A program made the position numbers and the translations under genes. Below the pieces are notes generated by a model. The model saw only the letters and a program-made list of their open reading frames with translations, did no database searches and was not told the DNA's origin. 64,000 bases of DNA from Pharus latifolius (Eukaryota; Streptophyta; Magnoliopsida; Poales; Poaceae): assembly GCA_019359835.1 (NCBI GenBank), contig CM033323.1, forward strand, positions 70,314,635 to 70,378,634, given 5' to 3'. Of the stretch, positions 50,801-64,000 are shown in pieces; position 1 is the stretch's first letter; each line of letters starts with the position of its first letter.

Positions 50801-53800
50801 TGTAAGTGCTCCCAGTACGGTAGATCCCAGAGAATCGATCTCTTCTTCCAAACATTTTTTTCTCGAGGTTTAGAATGCTTACCGAACTCAACTTTGATGT
50901 CGTTCACACGCGAGTAAATCTCCTTACCGGTCAGAAACACTGGAGCTGATCCCTTCTTAGGCTTCCCGTTAAATGATTTCCTCTTCTTACGGTACGTGTG
51001 ATGCACCGGAAGAAACCTGCGGTGACCCATGTACACTGTTTTCTGGCAGTTTCGCAGCCACATGCTCTCAGTTTCATCTAGGCAAATAGGGCAAGCCTTG
51101 GCTCCTTTCGTACTATACCCCGACAAATTGCCGTAGGCAGGAAAATCATTTATGGTGCAAAATATCAGGGCCCGCAAGATGAAATTCTCTTTCTTGTATG
51201 CATCCCACACCTGCACACCCTCGCTCCACAATTTCTGTAAGTCCTCGATTAAAGGCGCTAGAAACACGTCAATATCATTTCCGGGTTGTCTGGGTCCTGA
51301 GATTAGTAACGCCATCATGATGTACTTGCGCTTCGTGCATAACCAAGGAGGAAGATTGTAGATGCATAAAAGAACCGGCCAAGTGCTGTGCCGGCTGCTC
51401 ATATTACCATGTGGGTTCATACCATCTGTACTCAGCCCGAACCTTACATTCCTAAGTTCGCCGCCGAACTCAGCAAATATTCTGTTGATGTTTCTCCATT
51501 GAATAGAATCAGCTGGGTGTCTCAGTTTTCCGTCTTGTTTCCGGGCTTCAGCATGCCAACGCAAGTGCTTCGCGACTTTCGGATTTGCAAACAGCCGCTT
51601 CAATCTAGGTATCACAGGCAAGTACCACACAGTTTTTGCCGGGGGCCCTTTCCTTACCTCGTGACGTTCACTGTCAATCCGGTCCCTACGCGTATACCTC
51701 GATGCGCCGCATCTTGGACAAACATGCAAACTGGAGTACTCGTTACGGTACAACACACAATCATTTGGGCATGCGTGTATTCTTTCGATTTCCATTCCCA
51801 ATGGACACAACAGTTTTTTGGCTTGGTAAGTAGATCTTGGCAACTCATTTCCCTCTGGAAGCATGTCCGCTAGAAGATCTAATAGTGCCGTGAAACTCTT
51901 ATCACTCCAACCGTTTCCTGCCTTCAAGTTATATAATCTCAGCACAGAAGACAGTTTTATAAATGTTGCACATCCAGGGAACAGAGGCTTCTCAGAGTCA
52001 GCAATCAGTTTCTCAAATTCACAGAAGTCATTTTCGTTGTAATCTTCCTCTACATCACGTAACATCTCATCTAGATTGTCATCATCATCATCTACGTGCA
52101 CATCGGAATGAACATTACCAAAATTGGGATGATCATCGATATTATTGCAATCCACATCCGAGTCGTGCTGATTGGTAGTAGTGGTGCTTGTTTCCTGAAG
52201 ATCTTCGCCATGCCATATCCAACGGGTGTATCGCGCGTTAAAACCACGACGAATCAAATGACTCTTAATTTGATCAGAGTTGCTAAACCTCTTCAAGTTC
52301 ATACAATCTGTACAAGGACAGAGCATATTTTTCTCTCCCTTCCTCTCCTTTTGTTGCTCAGCAAATTTAATAAACTCATTCACACCATCCAAATATTCAA
52401 GAGTAATACGTTTTATTCCATACATCCAATATTTCCTGTCCATCTACAATTAACAAAATTTAACGAGTAAGCCATGCATGAAACCTGCCCGATTAAGTTA
52501 TGTATATGTACATGTACAGCCTCTTACAACAGATACATGTGTTGAACCCTAGCCTGACGAAATTAACACTAATTAACCTAGCTAACTACACAATACAAGC
52601 TAGTTAGCTCCTAAAACATGACGCATTTCCAGCTACCAAGCTCCCAAGCTTAGAGCTACAAACTTGGAACTACACAATACAGCTAGCTTGCAAGTAGAGA
52701 GGAAGGGAGATCTAGAGGGAGAGAGAGATAAGTGTCGACGATTAAGCATACCTTAAAGAGAGCGGCGCAATCAACTTCCCTCCAGCCTGCGCTGATCACC
52801 CTAGCAGTGTAGCTGGAACTTTCGTCACAAACAGAGGGACACAGAGTGCAACAGAACAAATTAAAGAGCAGCTCAGCAATGGTCGAGTGGGGTTTTCCTT
52901 ATAATGGACATTTTTCTAACGGTAAATACATGAAATAACCGTCAGACTAACTTAGGTAATTTGCCGCTCACATATTCTATCGGTAAAAACACACACATAC
53001 CGTTAGAGAATATACATTACTAAGCAAATATATGTGTTTTCCTATCGGTAAATATGTGTACTTACCGTTAGATCATGCATGACACAGCACGCACATGAGT
53101 TTTTCTATCGGTAAATATGTGTACTTACCGTTAGAATATGCATGACTGAACAAATATATGTATTTTTCTATCGGTAAATATGTGCATTTAACGTTAGAAT
53201 ATGCATGACTAAACAAATATATGTGCTTCCTATCGGTAAATATGTGTATTTACCGTTAGAATATGCATGACTGAGCAAATATATGTATTTTTCTATCGGT
53301 AAATATGTGCATTTACCGTTAGAATATGCATGACTGAACAAATATATGTGCTTTCTATCGGTAAATATGTGTATTTACCGTTAGAATATGCATGACTGAA
53401 CAAATATATGTGTTTTCCTATCGGTAAATATGTGTACTTACCGTTAGAGGAGGTACTGTTACCAAACTGGGACAAACATGCACATGCCATTTCTCACATT
53501 CAAGGAATCATATCAATGTAACATCAAACAGATCTTACATCAAACGGATCTTAACTAGAAGATAAAGCAATATATTAAATGCTAATTTGTGGATTAACTA
53601 GGAGACACAAAAATACTTTTCGTAGGTAGTTGGGACTTCATCTTGCCAAAGAAATTACAGATGCCAGTTCACAAATTCAGGTACAAACATACACATGCCA
53701 GTTCACCAATACAAATTCAGGTACAAACATACACATGCCAGTTCACAAATTGAAGTGCATGTCTGAAACAGCAGTACAAATACACACCTACCTACCAATA

Positions 53801-55515
53801 CAATTAAATACACAAATGCTCCCTGCACATTCAAGTTCATGTCCCAATTAGCAATACATGATACACAAATATACAACAATATACAAATACAACAATTCAC
53901 ACATTCGATGTATATTACAAAAGCCACGTCTGAAATTAACAACAGATCACGACGAGGACCCAGTGGCCCATACATGCATTTTACATAAAAGGGAACCTTT
54001 GCAGGTTGCCACAATGCAACTACCGCCTACAAGTTAGACCTGATACATCACAAATCCATTCATCCAAAACAGCAAATGTCTGAACCACATTGGACTTAAC
54101 CATAGGAGTTCAGTTCGAAGACGCCCGAGGAGCTGGAACTGCCGTCGACATACATTTGTACGTATTGGTGATTTCCTCGGACTCAAACTCGATCAACTCA
54201 ACTCAACTCAACTCAACTCCATTAACAAAAAGAACCTACCTTCCAAGATGTTGTTCTGTGTAGTGATGGTGTAGAATGGCTGTGCAAATAACAACAATTC
54301 TTCTTCTCCAAGCAGGTAAGCATCTGGCCACAAACTGGTGCATGCAAAAACATGTAAGATGCTTTCTATAGGTCCTGATTTGAGAAACACGCCAGGCTTA
54401 AGCATCTTCTCGACCGAGCCAACCAAGATCTCGCCCTTCACGTCCTTCCAGCTCTCGACGGTGATCTTCACCATTTCTTTCACCAACAAGCCAACGTAGG
54501 CAGCGTACTGCGATGAAGAACCGTGAAATACGTTGCCCCTCACGAGCATCATCCAAGGACCTGAACAGATCATAATCATATTGAAAAGAAGACACATCAA
54601 AATGAAGGATACAAAAAAAGCAGAATTATTGCCATGATCGGATTAGAATAATCTAACAATATTGCGGAAATTTTACGTACCTTCCTTGGGATGCCGACGT
54701 CTAGAGGGCGTCGATGGAGGTGCGGAGGTGCAGCGGTCCCCTGTAGAGGTGCGCCGGCCGTCCATGGAGCTTACGGGTTAGGACTACGAGCCCCAGATGA
54801 ACTGTGAGAATGAAAGAGACATACCCGTGTATTTATACAATTATATATTTTCTATCGGTAAGAAAACAGAATACCGTTAGTAATAAAAACATCTGTAGAA
54901 GCCGAATGGTTCTATCGGCACAATAAATATTACCGATAGGAATTTTTGTCCATACTCTATCGGTGTGTACGTACATTACCGATAGAATATTACTAGTTGT
55001 AGAAGGCCAACAGTTCTAAGATATTTTGTGCAATATTCTACCGGTATAAACATTCATTACCGATAGAATAAAACTATTAGAAGACGAACAGTTCTAAGCA
55101 ATTTTCTATATATTCTAACGGTAAAAGAATCCATTACCGATAGAATAAAAATATTTGTAGAAGGTCAACTATTCTATCGGCGAACTACATATTGCCGATA
55201 GGAATTTTTAATATACTCTGTCGGTATATTCATACAGTAGCGATAGAATAAGTCTAGTTGTTGAAGTCGACCAGTCCTATCGGCGCACAACATTCTTCCA
55301 TCAGTACTTATGCATCTCTTCTAACGGCAAATATGTTCATCACCGCTAGAGTAAATCATACTATTTATTCTATCGGTAAGTTTCTTAGAAACCGATAGGG
55401 AAAATACATCCGTCGGGCTTTTATGACCGCGAGGGACATTTTCTATCGGTTTTGTGCTGTTTCGCTAATAACCGATAGAAGATAGGGGTTAGTAGACTGC
55501 ATTTCTGTACTAGTG
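41816..55515 (-). mobile_element. Complete CACTA (En/Spm) transposon, 13,700 bp, TSD CTC
   Basis: It begins CACTAGTACAGAAATG at 41816 and ends with the exact inverse complement at 55515; the inverted repeat is 22 bases without mismatch. The 3-bp target CTC is duplicated at 41813-41815 and 55516-55518. All genes are on the minus strand: short paralogue, TNP2, coiled-coil gene, peptidase gene. Subterminal arrays of TATCGGTA-type motifs lie at both ends. Both large genes are open with consistent splice sites, so the element looks young and could be autonomous. Confidence 0.95.
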
Positions 55516-55964
55516 CTCAAATCTCTAACCGCTCCTTTATCTAGTCAACCTTCTCTCAAGAAGTGACCTAGATCTCGAGCCGGATTAGTGTGATGAGTTA
55601 TCCAAACCTCGATTTCACTAATGATGTACTTTACCACTCCGGCAAGGCGTGCTCGACCCTTTCACAAGATGTTTTGAGGCTTCTTCACAATCTTCCTTGA
55701 AGAGCTCTCCAAAACCTTCTTCCTAGCCGTCTAGGAGTCGGCAAACTCCAAGAGTAACAAGCCGGTGATGATCACTTATCGCTCTTCTAGTGCCACAAGA
55801 TTGATTTAATGATCTAAATGCAATGCACTAGAAGATCTCAAATGCACACTCTCTCAAATTCAAGAATTAGAACTCTAGAGTATATGAAACTTGCTTTAGC
55901 TCTCAAGGATGATGACAATGTTCACAAATATGCCAAAAGTTATGAACAGGGCCGTGCATGGGAG

Positions 55965-55972
55965 TATATATA
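55965..55972 (-). promoter_or_regulatory. TATA box of copia LTR
   Basis: TATATATA in GGGTATATATACTCCC on the minus strand, about 880 bases into the LTR. It is the likely core promoter. Confidence 0.6.
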
Positions 55973-56026
55973 CCCCCCACAATAAATATAGCCTTTACCA
56001 GCCGTTGGGAGAAAAAGATCACTTGG

Positions 56027-56470
56027 CGGTCAGACCGCAGGTATAAGCCCGGTCAGACCGCCGCAATTGCAATGGCATTAAACAGGTGCAATTAATGCTC
56101 ACCTGCCCTTGTCGGGCGCATACACGATCAGACCGGAGCCAATGGCGGTCAGACCGTGAAACCGTCCAGAGACGACATAGTTTCTGGACACGTTATACGG
56201 TCAGGCCGATAAATACAGACAGACCGGCCATACGGTCAGACCGTAGTTCAAAAACTCGGTCAGACCGATTTCTCGGTCAGACCGGTCTAACAAACGGTCA
56301 AACCGTCATAACACAATATGATTCAGAAAGATAGATCATGAAGTTCTAGGAGACTGACCTAGGTCTTAACTACGGACAGACCGACCTCATTAAGAAATAA
56401 AAAACACTTTAACAACTTCGGTCAGTCCGAGTAAACATTCGGTCAGACCGGCTAACAATCGGTCAGACCG
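56027..56470 (-). promoter_or_regulatory. Array of CGGTCAGACCG near-palindromes in copia U3
   Basis: Exact copies start at 56027, 56050, 56146, 56233, 56257, 56274, 56440 and 56460. One- or two-base variants lie near 56125, 56198, 56217, 56295, 56373 and 56419. The 11-mer is a perfect palindrome around its central base. For the minus-strand promoter the array lies about 55-500 bases upstream of the TATA box. More copies occur inside the element at about 58825-59330. The pattern suggests protein binding, but no factor is known to me. Confidence 0.75.
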
Positions 56471-56850
56471 ACTGAGACTGAATTTGTCTGAAATGAATGA
56501 AACACTGCATTTTCAAAGTATATGACCTTCTAGTATGCAATGCAAGTTGATTTTATGATTTGTGGCACATAGATGAACTATTTCGTGATACACCACATGC
56601 TCCTCTTAATAGTACGGCATTTATCCTAAAATCCAGTCAAAATTCTTCTCTAATCACCTTAGACAGGTAAAATGGAAAAAGATCCTATTCCGTACCTTTG
56701 CCTCTTTGTTCAATGTCTTTTCTTCATCCTTTGCCTTTAATTATCCTGTCTTTTAAGTTTGATCTTGACACAACTTAACAGGTAACGTTAGTTCAACATT
56801 TGTAATTGTCATTAATTACCAAAACACTCTTTAGGGGCCTAGAAGCTACA

Positions 56851-56865
56851 ATCTCCCCCTTTTTG
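56851..56865 (-). other. Polypurine tract of copia element
   Basis: The minus strand reads AAAAAGGGGGAGAT immediately before the LTR start TGTAGCTT, the normal position for plus-strand priming. Confidence 0.85.
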
Positions 56866-57306
56866 ATAATTGATGACAACATAAAGAGAAGATGATTGAG
56901 TTTTGAGCATTAAAAGGATTTTTCAATAAGCATAGTAGAGAAAGACACACTCCCCCTAAAAGTATGAATATGAGAATTTTGGCATTTTGGTGGAGTTCAA
57001 GCATGTATATAAGATGATATCTCAATTCATTCTCTATATAATCATGAAGTATCACAAGTGTTTTTAAAACATCACATAGGTCACGAATAAGACATTCAAT
57101 TCAACACATGATATCAACATCACAAGGTCATATGAAAATAACATAAACACATCTCATATATCATGAAGTAACAATCTCACAAAAGTGTCATCCAACATAA
57201 ATGTCATCCACATAGGTTAACCAAACATCACAAAGAAGTTAAAACTTTACATCAAATCTCTCCCCTACTCTCTTCTCTCCCCCTTTGGCATCAATTGCCA
57301 TAAAAT
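56866..57306. other. Non-coding 3' region of copia element
   Basis: AT-rich sequence between the polypurine tract and the end of the envelope-position ORF. I see no gene in it. Confidence 0.6.
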
Positions 57307-58668
57307 CTAAGAATCGGCGGGAGCATCATCATCTGGAGGATGGAAAGGAGGAGTCTGAGGGAATCGAGTGTAGAAGTGAGCGGAGAAGGCGTCGAAACGC
57401 TGCTCGAACTGATCCTGGCGCGACGAGAAGGTCTGGAATTGATCATTCAACGCCGCCAAGTCTGAGCATGCAAGCTCAAGCCCCTGGAGAAGAGTAGCGA
57501 ACTGATCCATCATCGGTTGATGGAACTGCTGCTGGAACTGTGTAAACCAGGCAGGAGCTTGGCTAGACTGTGCTGGCTGCTGAGCCTGAGGCTGAGGAGG
57601 AGGAGGCATAGGCTGAGCCGGCTGCTGTTGCTGCTGAGGCTGTGGCTGTGCTCCATGGCCTCGAGCTAAGACACGCGGATTGACACTAAACGACTTATAG
57701 CCGAGATGTCTGATGTCACATGATCCGCGAGGGAACTTCGTCTTCTAGAGCAGCAAAGACATGATATATGGAGCAAAGTATAGGTTCGGAAGAGTGGTTA
57801 CTGAGACATCCTCAATTGTCTTCAAGATGAAAGAGACAATGTTGATCCGATGACTCTTGAGGATGTGGTCGATAAAGTTCCAATAGTAATCTCGGACCGC
57901 TTCTCGATTTCCACTCTTTGGATGGATCGTGGCTCGTATGATTTTGTTGACCACAGCATGGAGGACTTTGAGACCTGTAACGGTGCCAGGTATGATCCGC
58001 TGTCCACCTCCCGGCTGCTCATAAAACTGGAGCCAGTCATCCTCATGGAGGTAATCCTCATCCTCCATATTGATCCCCTCCTTCATTTCCTCATAATTTA
58101 TCTTGTTTGCCGCAGCAAACTCCTCAAAAGTGGCCTCATACCGCCTAGAGCCTGTCATCCACATGATCTTCTGGTCCGCCCATCTGATCTCGATCGTAGC
58201 ATAAAACTGTCTGATAGCAGTGGCGTTCCATGGGCATTTGTGCTCCACAAAGTCATAGAGACCAATGTCCTTGAAGATCTGCACCAAGGGAGCCATGATG
58301 GGCTGATTCACCACATACGCCCATTCGATCCACTTGTGCTAGAAAATGTTCTTGTGGATCAGATGCCCATAGAATGCATCCTGTTGGGTCATCGAGTGGA
58401 AATGAGGAGTCGTGGAGTCATTTGCATGATTGTAGGCGTAGGAGGTCCTCGCCTTCGTGTAGTCACTTGACGTCCAGTTCTTCTTCGGGCCTTGATAAGC
58501 GTGGACGTTTATTTCATCGTCCTCACTCTCGATGTCCATGCCCACATGCGAAGATCCGCCACGATGAGACGACTGTTCTGTTTCTGAATCTCCGGGCGAG
58601 GGCACCCAATCATCATCGTGACTGTCGCTACTGCTCGAGGGAAGAGCCCTTTTTGGCCGTTTCACCAA
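57307..58668 (-). pseudogene. ORF in envelope position of SIRE-like copia, two in-frame stops
   Basis: One frame runs from 58668 to a stop at 57307-57309 (about 450 codons), broken by two TAG codons at about 58337-58339 and 57742-57744. The first part is acidic and serine-rich. The middle part (QIFKDIGLYDFVEHKCPWNA, then IRQFYATIEIRW) is a domain common in rice retrotransposons ('putative plant transposon protein'). The end is Gln/Pro-rich. SIRE-type elements carry an ORF at this place that has been called envelope-like; I see no signal peptide or membrane segment here, so that role is unsupported. A splice-acceptor-like TTTCTTACCAG precedes the frame near 58750. Confidence 0.65.
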
Positions 58669-59587
58669 TTTCTTCTTGTTCGTCCGGATGGAGACATTGC
58701 CTTGAGTTCCTCGACCACTATAAGATTTGGAAGATATGCAGCTGGTAAGAAACTAGGAAACAAGAATGTATGACGAGAATAGAGACAACAACTGAACAGC
58801 AAACTCTGGCTCTGCTGTTGATGTCGGACAGACCGAAACAGGAGCGGTCAGACTGGCGCAACTGTAGAGTTAGGGTCTGTCAAGATTCCAGGGATTTAGG
58901 AGAATTTAAGGTGCAATGTGGACAAATAAACGAGTAAAGGCAATCAGTGCATCAATAGGAAGAATCAATTTTAGGTTTTGAAAGGATTTAAACTTGATTC
59001 ACCATAATTGCCCTAAATCCCAAGATGAACAGGAAACAAATTTATTCACGAAGAAGAATCTGAGAAATATACCTAGAAGACATGGTTTGGAGGTGATCTT
59101 GATCCACGGTTTGTCCGGGGGATCGCTAGGGTTTGACCGGAGAAGAAGAATACAAAGATTTGAGGCGCACGTGAAAGAGACAAGTGGGGAAGAAAGTGAA
59201 AAAGGACAGAGATTCGGGATAAAAAGGTCTCTGGTCGTGAAAATTCGGTCAAACCGTGGGTAAGAGACCGGTCAGACCGCTGGAAGCAGGGATTTTGAGA
59301 TGCTCTCTGGAGATGCATTCGGTCAAACCACTGGAAGGACTGAAAAACTTGGGGGAATTTGTTTGATTTGATGCTCACAAGAGATTTTGATAAGGTAAGA
59401 TATATATATAAGATAACTATAAGTAAGATATAGACAATATCACCAAAGGGGAAGTATTTATCTTACAAATTAACATATTTTTGGTTCATTTTACTCAATT
59501 ACCGATAAAGGAGCCTAAAATGCTCTAAAATGAGAAGTACATGTAATCAAGTAACAATTTAAGCACAACCAATATGAGTTCAACATT
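58669..59587. other. Gap between RNase H and envelope-position ORF
   Basis: No coding signal. It contains further CGGTCAGACCG-type sites (near 58825, 58845, 59245, 59270 and 59320). It may hold an intron of a spliced message for the downstream ORF, by inference from the acceptor-like site near 58750. Confidence 0.5.
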
Positions 59588-60392
59588 TCAATCCACATTT
59601 GATATATCAATGACGTTAAGCTCATTTCGGAGTTTACAAAAACGACTTTCATCTAAGGGCTTAGTGAATATATCCGCTAATTGATCTTCGGTTCTCACAT
59701 TATCCACCACCACATCACCTTTGCTAACATGATCTCTAAGGAAGTGGTGTCGGATATCTATATGCTTGGTCCGAGAGTGTTGAACTGGATTTGTGGCTAT
59801 TTTCACCGCACTCTCATTATCACACAAAAGAGGCACTTTTTCAAATTTTATTCTATAATCCAACAAGGTTTGCCTCATCCAAAGCAATTGTGCACAACAA
59901 CTACCCGCGAAAACATATTCCGCTTCGGCGGTTGATAAAGCTACAGAGTTTTGTTTCTTGGAGGACCAAGATACTAAAGATCTTCCTAAAAGTTGACAAC
60001 TGCCAGATGTGTTTTTTCTATCCACTTTACATCCCGCATAATCGGAATCAAAATATCCAATTAATTTGAATTTAGCACCTTTTGGATACCACAACCCTAT
60101 ACTAGATGAATATTTTAGATACCTCAAAATGCGCTTAACGGCCATTAAATGACTTTCTTTAGGAGAGGCTTGAAATCTTGCACACATACAAACACTAAAC
60201 ATAATATCGGGCCTAGAAGCAGTAAGATACAGTAAACTACCAATCATAGATCTATAAAGCTTTGAGTCTACCGGTTTACCTCCTTCGTCAGAGACAAGGT
60301 GACCGTTTGTGGTCATTGGTGTCTTGATTGGTTTAGCTTCTTCAAGTCCGAACTTCTTGAGTAGGTCATTCACATATTTGCTTTGACAGACC
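59588..60392 (-). pseudogene. Copia RT end and RNase H
   Basis: The frame is open from the break at about 60392 to a stop at 59588. Motifs are CQSKYVNDLLKKFGL, SLLYLTASRPDIMFSVC, HLMAVKRILRYLK, the RNase H start GYFDSDYAGCKVDRKNTSG, SLVSWSSKKQNSVALSTAEAEY, LCDNESAVKIA, and RTKHIDIRHHFLRDHV with EDQLADIFTKPL. The RNase H acidic residues (D in FDSDYAG, E in TAEAEY, D in LCDNES) are present. Sequence above 60392 in the same frame belongs to CACTA 2, so the gene is truncated at its 5' side although this part has no stop. Confidence 0.85.
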
Positions 60393-63300
60393 AAGCCAGA
60401 GTTCCAGGAGCTTAGTGCGAAGGGCCAGGCTAACCAAGCCAAGAATACCCACCCACACAGACTAGGCAGTGGTGGGTATGTGGGGAAGAAGGCGTTGTGG
60501 AGGAAGCAGGACGAGGAGGCTTCCCAGTCTTCGGCCGGCAATCCTTATGCGGGCATAATGGACGTGCGCGCCCGCAATTGGTGCCGAGCAAGATCGACGA
60601 TGACCTCCTCCGGAAGCGTCTCTTTGAATAACCCTGCGGACAGGGAAGTGATCGACCGGCTGGTAAGATTGTCCGATCACGTACTATCCTCGTAACACAC
60701 ATGCAATGGGTTGTATTGCTAAGTTCTCCTGTTGCAGGTGACGCTGAGTGCGCAGGCGGCATCCGGAGAGTTCAACCCGAGGAGGGACAGGGATATCCTC
60801 ACAGCGGCGCTAGGAAACAAGGAGTATCCAGGCCGCGTGCGCGGCCTCGGTGCCATTGTGCCTTGGAGGCATGGTTTCCCTGATGATGAGGAGGCGGCTA
60901 AGAGGAGAAAGAGATCCACCAAGCCCGCGATGAACGGCTCAAGGAGGAGATGCGATCGGAGTTCGCTGTTCGGGACAAAGCACTCCTGCAGCAGTTGTCG
61001 GAGATGCGGTCCATGTATGAAGAGCTAAGAAAGGCGACCCAGGGCACCCCCCTTCTAGCAGCGAAAGTACCGACCTCCATTCTTGGCCACCGTAGTAGCT
61101 GCGCATCTGCGCTGGGGTCTTCGCAGACGGAGCCCTCTCCAAAGTATCCGGTGGACTTTCTGCAGGTAATGACCGTTTGTCTATGTTAATTCATTCGAAA
61201 GTGAAAAGCGGTGAAATTCAATATGTTAATGCGCACTGTTTGTAGGAACCCGCCTCCTGCAAGCTTATGGTGCTGGCTGGTCTCTTCCCGATCGAGGCTG
61301 GCCGTGGGATGGTGCAACCATGCACGGCGGGGGCCACAATTCACGGTGCCCCTCTATGTGAGGGTTTTGCACGGGTCCAGGTAGACAGTGTCTTTGACCA
61401 TTGGAAGGGTTTTCCGTTGGAGAAACCGCCGAACAACGAGATTACCACTCTCGAGGATGCGGTGCACACGTTCATGCAATGGCCCAAGAAAGACATCGTC
61501 CTGGATGAGGTAATTCCCCCACCAGTTTCATAATTCGTACTGGTAATAATAGCCCTCAGAGTTAGTGTCCTAATACGTAGGTTCTTACATAACAAACATC
61601 ACAGACCAACACACGGCCCACTAGCCAGCCGACCCCTTCGAGAAGCCAACCAACGAGTCCGATGACGAAGCTGACTCCGACTAGGAGGCAACCATTCAAG
61701 AAGCTGGCTAGTAGGGGAAAAGCAAAGAAGAGCCCGGCGAAGGAGAGCGAGAAGAGTGCACCAGCTCTCATGCCATTCGCTCTGGGGATGCCCATGGCCT
61801 CCGATACCACAATTTCGAGCATGGGGTTAGCATGCCAGAGCCTGCATGCATAGTACATGAGGAGAACAAACCAGACCAGGACGCAACGTCCGACGCACAT
61901 CATGGTCAAGTACACAGTGGCAGAGTTCCATAACGACGTTGGACCTACCCGGTGACCTTCGAAGACCTGCACAATTTACTGAACAAAGATGCGCTCGACT
62001 TGTCAATCCTACGGTCTTGGGTGCTGTAAGTATCCTACTATCCTACGCCTGTTCGTGCATATACGGATATATGTCATTTATTAATTGGTTACTTCCGTGC
62101 AGCTGCATGACTAGCTATGCCAAATCTAAGGGCATACCTGTTGGTTTCTTGGACCCCCAGATGGTCGCCGAGGTGATGTTTAGGACCGACGCAGACTTCG
62201 TTGTCGACTACATCAAAAGAGGGTTGCTTGCTCAGGTCGACAAGGAGTATATACTTGTACCCTACAACCAGAGGTGAGTGCTTTCATCAGTACTTCATCC
62301 GTAGATTAGTGTCTCCATGTGCACACCCCCAAACTTAGATTAATTTTTAATTCTTGACGTGTAACATGTAGCTACCACTGGATCCTGCTGCTACTTATTC
62401 CGAAAAGGAACAAGGTGTTCTACCTTGATTCATTGCAGAGGAAAGGGTGCTCGTATTGCGGTACACGAGATGTATTCGAAAGGTGATGATATGCATGTGG
62501 ACCTGTCTTGCATGCATCTAGATTTACTGTCCTCAAATTGTCAATTTCAACTATCCTCAAACTGTCAATTTTGACTATCTACAGGGCTTTCACGAACTAC
62601 TTTGCCGAGGGAGGGCGACAACATGAGCGGCGAGACGATAAGTTTCAGTGGTTACAATTTTCGGTACAAATTTCAACTGGCATCTGTTTTACTTTATAAC
62701 GTGTCCCCAGCTAACTCTCGGTCTGTAAATTGGCAGTGCCATCAGCAGCCGGACGACAATACATGTGGGTTCTACATGATGCGCCACATATATGACCTGA
62801 TCATCACCCCTCACCACCCAGATTTCCCCGAGGTATACAACTGCTCCCCTTTGTATCGATTTGGCAGAATTTACAACTGCATTAAGCTAATTTCTTTCTG
62901 TACCAACTCTTGCTGTAGGGGGTCGACTTCCCTTCGGAAAGCTTTGACCCTCGGGAGATTGGTATTGTCCGAAGGATGCTCGCTGAGTTTTTCCTTATGG
63001 AGGTCATATCAACCAAGGGGAAGTTTAGGGATCCGCAAGGTTAGTATTAGTGCGGTCTCACATTTCTTTGTACATCTAACACACTGACTTTAATTGTCGA
63101 TTACATTTATTTGTTCAATCTTAATTGTACATATTTGTGAGTTCTGTGCTGTATATATGAAATGCTATTGTACATGTTTCTAAGTTGTGTGCATGTATAT
63201 ATGAGACTGTATATATTTGAGTACTGTGCAAGTATGAAATTCATGAACTGTATATATGAAATGCTATTTGTACAGACGGTTTTGATCTTACAAACCGTCT

Positions 63301-64000
63301 GAAATTATAACCGTCACCGATAATGACACTATCACAGATGGTTTTGACCTCAGAACCGTCTGTGATATCACACTATCACAGACGGTTCTAAATTATAACA
63401 CTATCACAGATGGTTTTGACCTAAAAACCATCTGTGATATCTCACTATTACAGACGGTTCTGAGATTATAAACCGTCTGTGATAAGGAAACAATCACAGA
63501 CGGTTCCAAGATTACCACCGTCGCTGATAATGACAATATCGCAAATGGTTTTGACCTCAAAGTTGTCTGTGATACTCTAAATACACAGACGGTTCTGAAA
63601 CAACCGTCTGTGATAAGGACGCTATCACAGACGGCTCCTAGGTCATAACCGTCTCTGATAATATAAGTATCACAGACGGTTTTGATCTCAGAACCGTCAG
63701 TAATAATGTGAGTATCGCAAACGGTTCTGAGGTCATAACCGTCTCTGATAATTTGAGTATCACAGACAGTTTTGATCTCAAAACCGTCAATAATCACAGA
63801 CGGTTATGAGGTTATAACCGTCTCTGATAATTTGAGTATCACAAACGGTTCTGAAGTTATAACCGTCTCTGATAATGTGATTATCGCAGACGGTTCTGAT
63901 TTCATAACCGTCTGTGATAATGTGAGTATCCCATATGGTTTTGACATCAGAACCGTCTGCGATACTCATATTATTACTGACGGTTCTGAGATCAGTACCG

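Larger units (their letters stand above)
55516..56850 (-). repeat. Copia 3' LTR, proximal part (about 1.3 kb)
   Basis: It resumes after the CTC duplication (55516-55518) and ends GAAGCTACA at 56850, next to the polypurine tract. Total LTR length without the CACTA and one CTC is about 1,526 bp. It carries the CGGTCAGACCG array and a TATA box. Confidence 0.8.
41622..60392 (-). mobile_element. Ty1/copia retrotransposon (SIRE-like), 5' part lost, CACTA nested in 3' LTR
   Basis: On the minus strand: the end of RT and RNase H (60392-59588), a non-coding gap, an ORF in envelope position (58668-57307), a polypurine tract, and a 3' LTR (56850-41622) split by the CACTA element. The extra ORF between RNase H and the 3' LTR, and the LTR sequence GACTAGAGGGGGGGTGAATAG, are characteristic of the SIRE/Maximus lineage. 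The 5' LTR, gag, integrase and most of RT are missing because the element is cut at about 60392, where a second CACTA fragment begins. The bases before the LTR are AGGGC, and no partner TSD can be tested. Confidence 0.85.

Overview
The window is plant repeat DNA, almost certainly from a grass and most likely a rice (Oryza) pericentromeric or other heterochromatic region. I see no conventional host gene, tRNA or rRNA. Nearly every base can be assigned to transposable elements of at least five kinds: Ty3/gypsy, Ty1/copia, MULE/plant-mobile-domain, and two CACTA (En/Spm) elements. They are nested in one another, and target-site duplications (TSDs) readable from the sequence fix much of the order of insertion.

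Layout. Positions 1-317 and 8608-15583 are gypsy element B (minus strand; 5' LTR 15044-15583), apparently split by gypsy element A (318-8607, plus strand, one 4.29-kb LTR plus decayed gag-pol, no 3' LTR). Positions 15584-29855 hold an old MULE/PMD locus on the minus strand (PMD pseudogene 15790-17545, MULE transposase pseudogene 28800-29855). It is split by gypsy element D (17749-28032, TSD GCTTT), which is itself interrupted by solo LTR E (19433-24036, TSD GTACC). Positions 29856-41621 are gypsy element C (minus; 3' LTR 29856-30981, an opposite-strand accessory gene at 31336-33327, integrase and RNase H), interrupted by solo LTR F (35794-40439, TSD GTACC). From 41622 a SIRE-like copia element (minus) runs to about 60392. 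Its 1.5-kb 3' LTR (41622-56850) is split by a complete 13.7-kb CACTA element (41816-55515, TSD CTC). At about 60393 the copia abuts a second, truncated CACTA (60393-64000 and beyond).

The most notable unit is the complete CACTA element. It has perfect 22-bp terminal inverted repeats and a 3-bp TSD. It carries an intact two-exon TNP2 transposase (1,084 aa) and an intact ten-exon gene joining a plant transposase-associated domain to a C48/Ulp1 cysteine peptidase (832 aa). It also has a two-exon coiled-coil protein of unknown function (142 aa) and a short N-terminal paralogue of the peptidase gene (145 aa). Long subterminal arrays of a TATCGGTA-type motif flank these genes and recur between them. 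It looks young and possibly autonomous. The second CACTA encodes a homologous peptidase gene that is broken, and it carries an unrelated subterminal motif (CAGACGGTT).

Other regulatory-looking structure: an array of about 14 near-palindromes CGGTCAGACCG in the U3 of the copia LTR just upstream of its TATA box; tandem-repeat expansions in and near gypsy LTRs; and a multi-exon antisense gene with its own TATA box inside gypsy C. Intron/exon calls rest on GT-AG sites, preserved reading phase and comparison of the two CACTA copies. All family assignments are from recognition of conserved motifs, not from searches.
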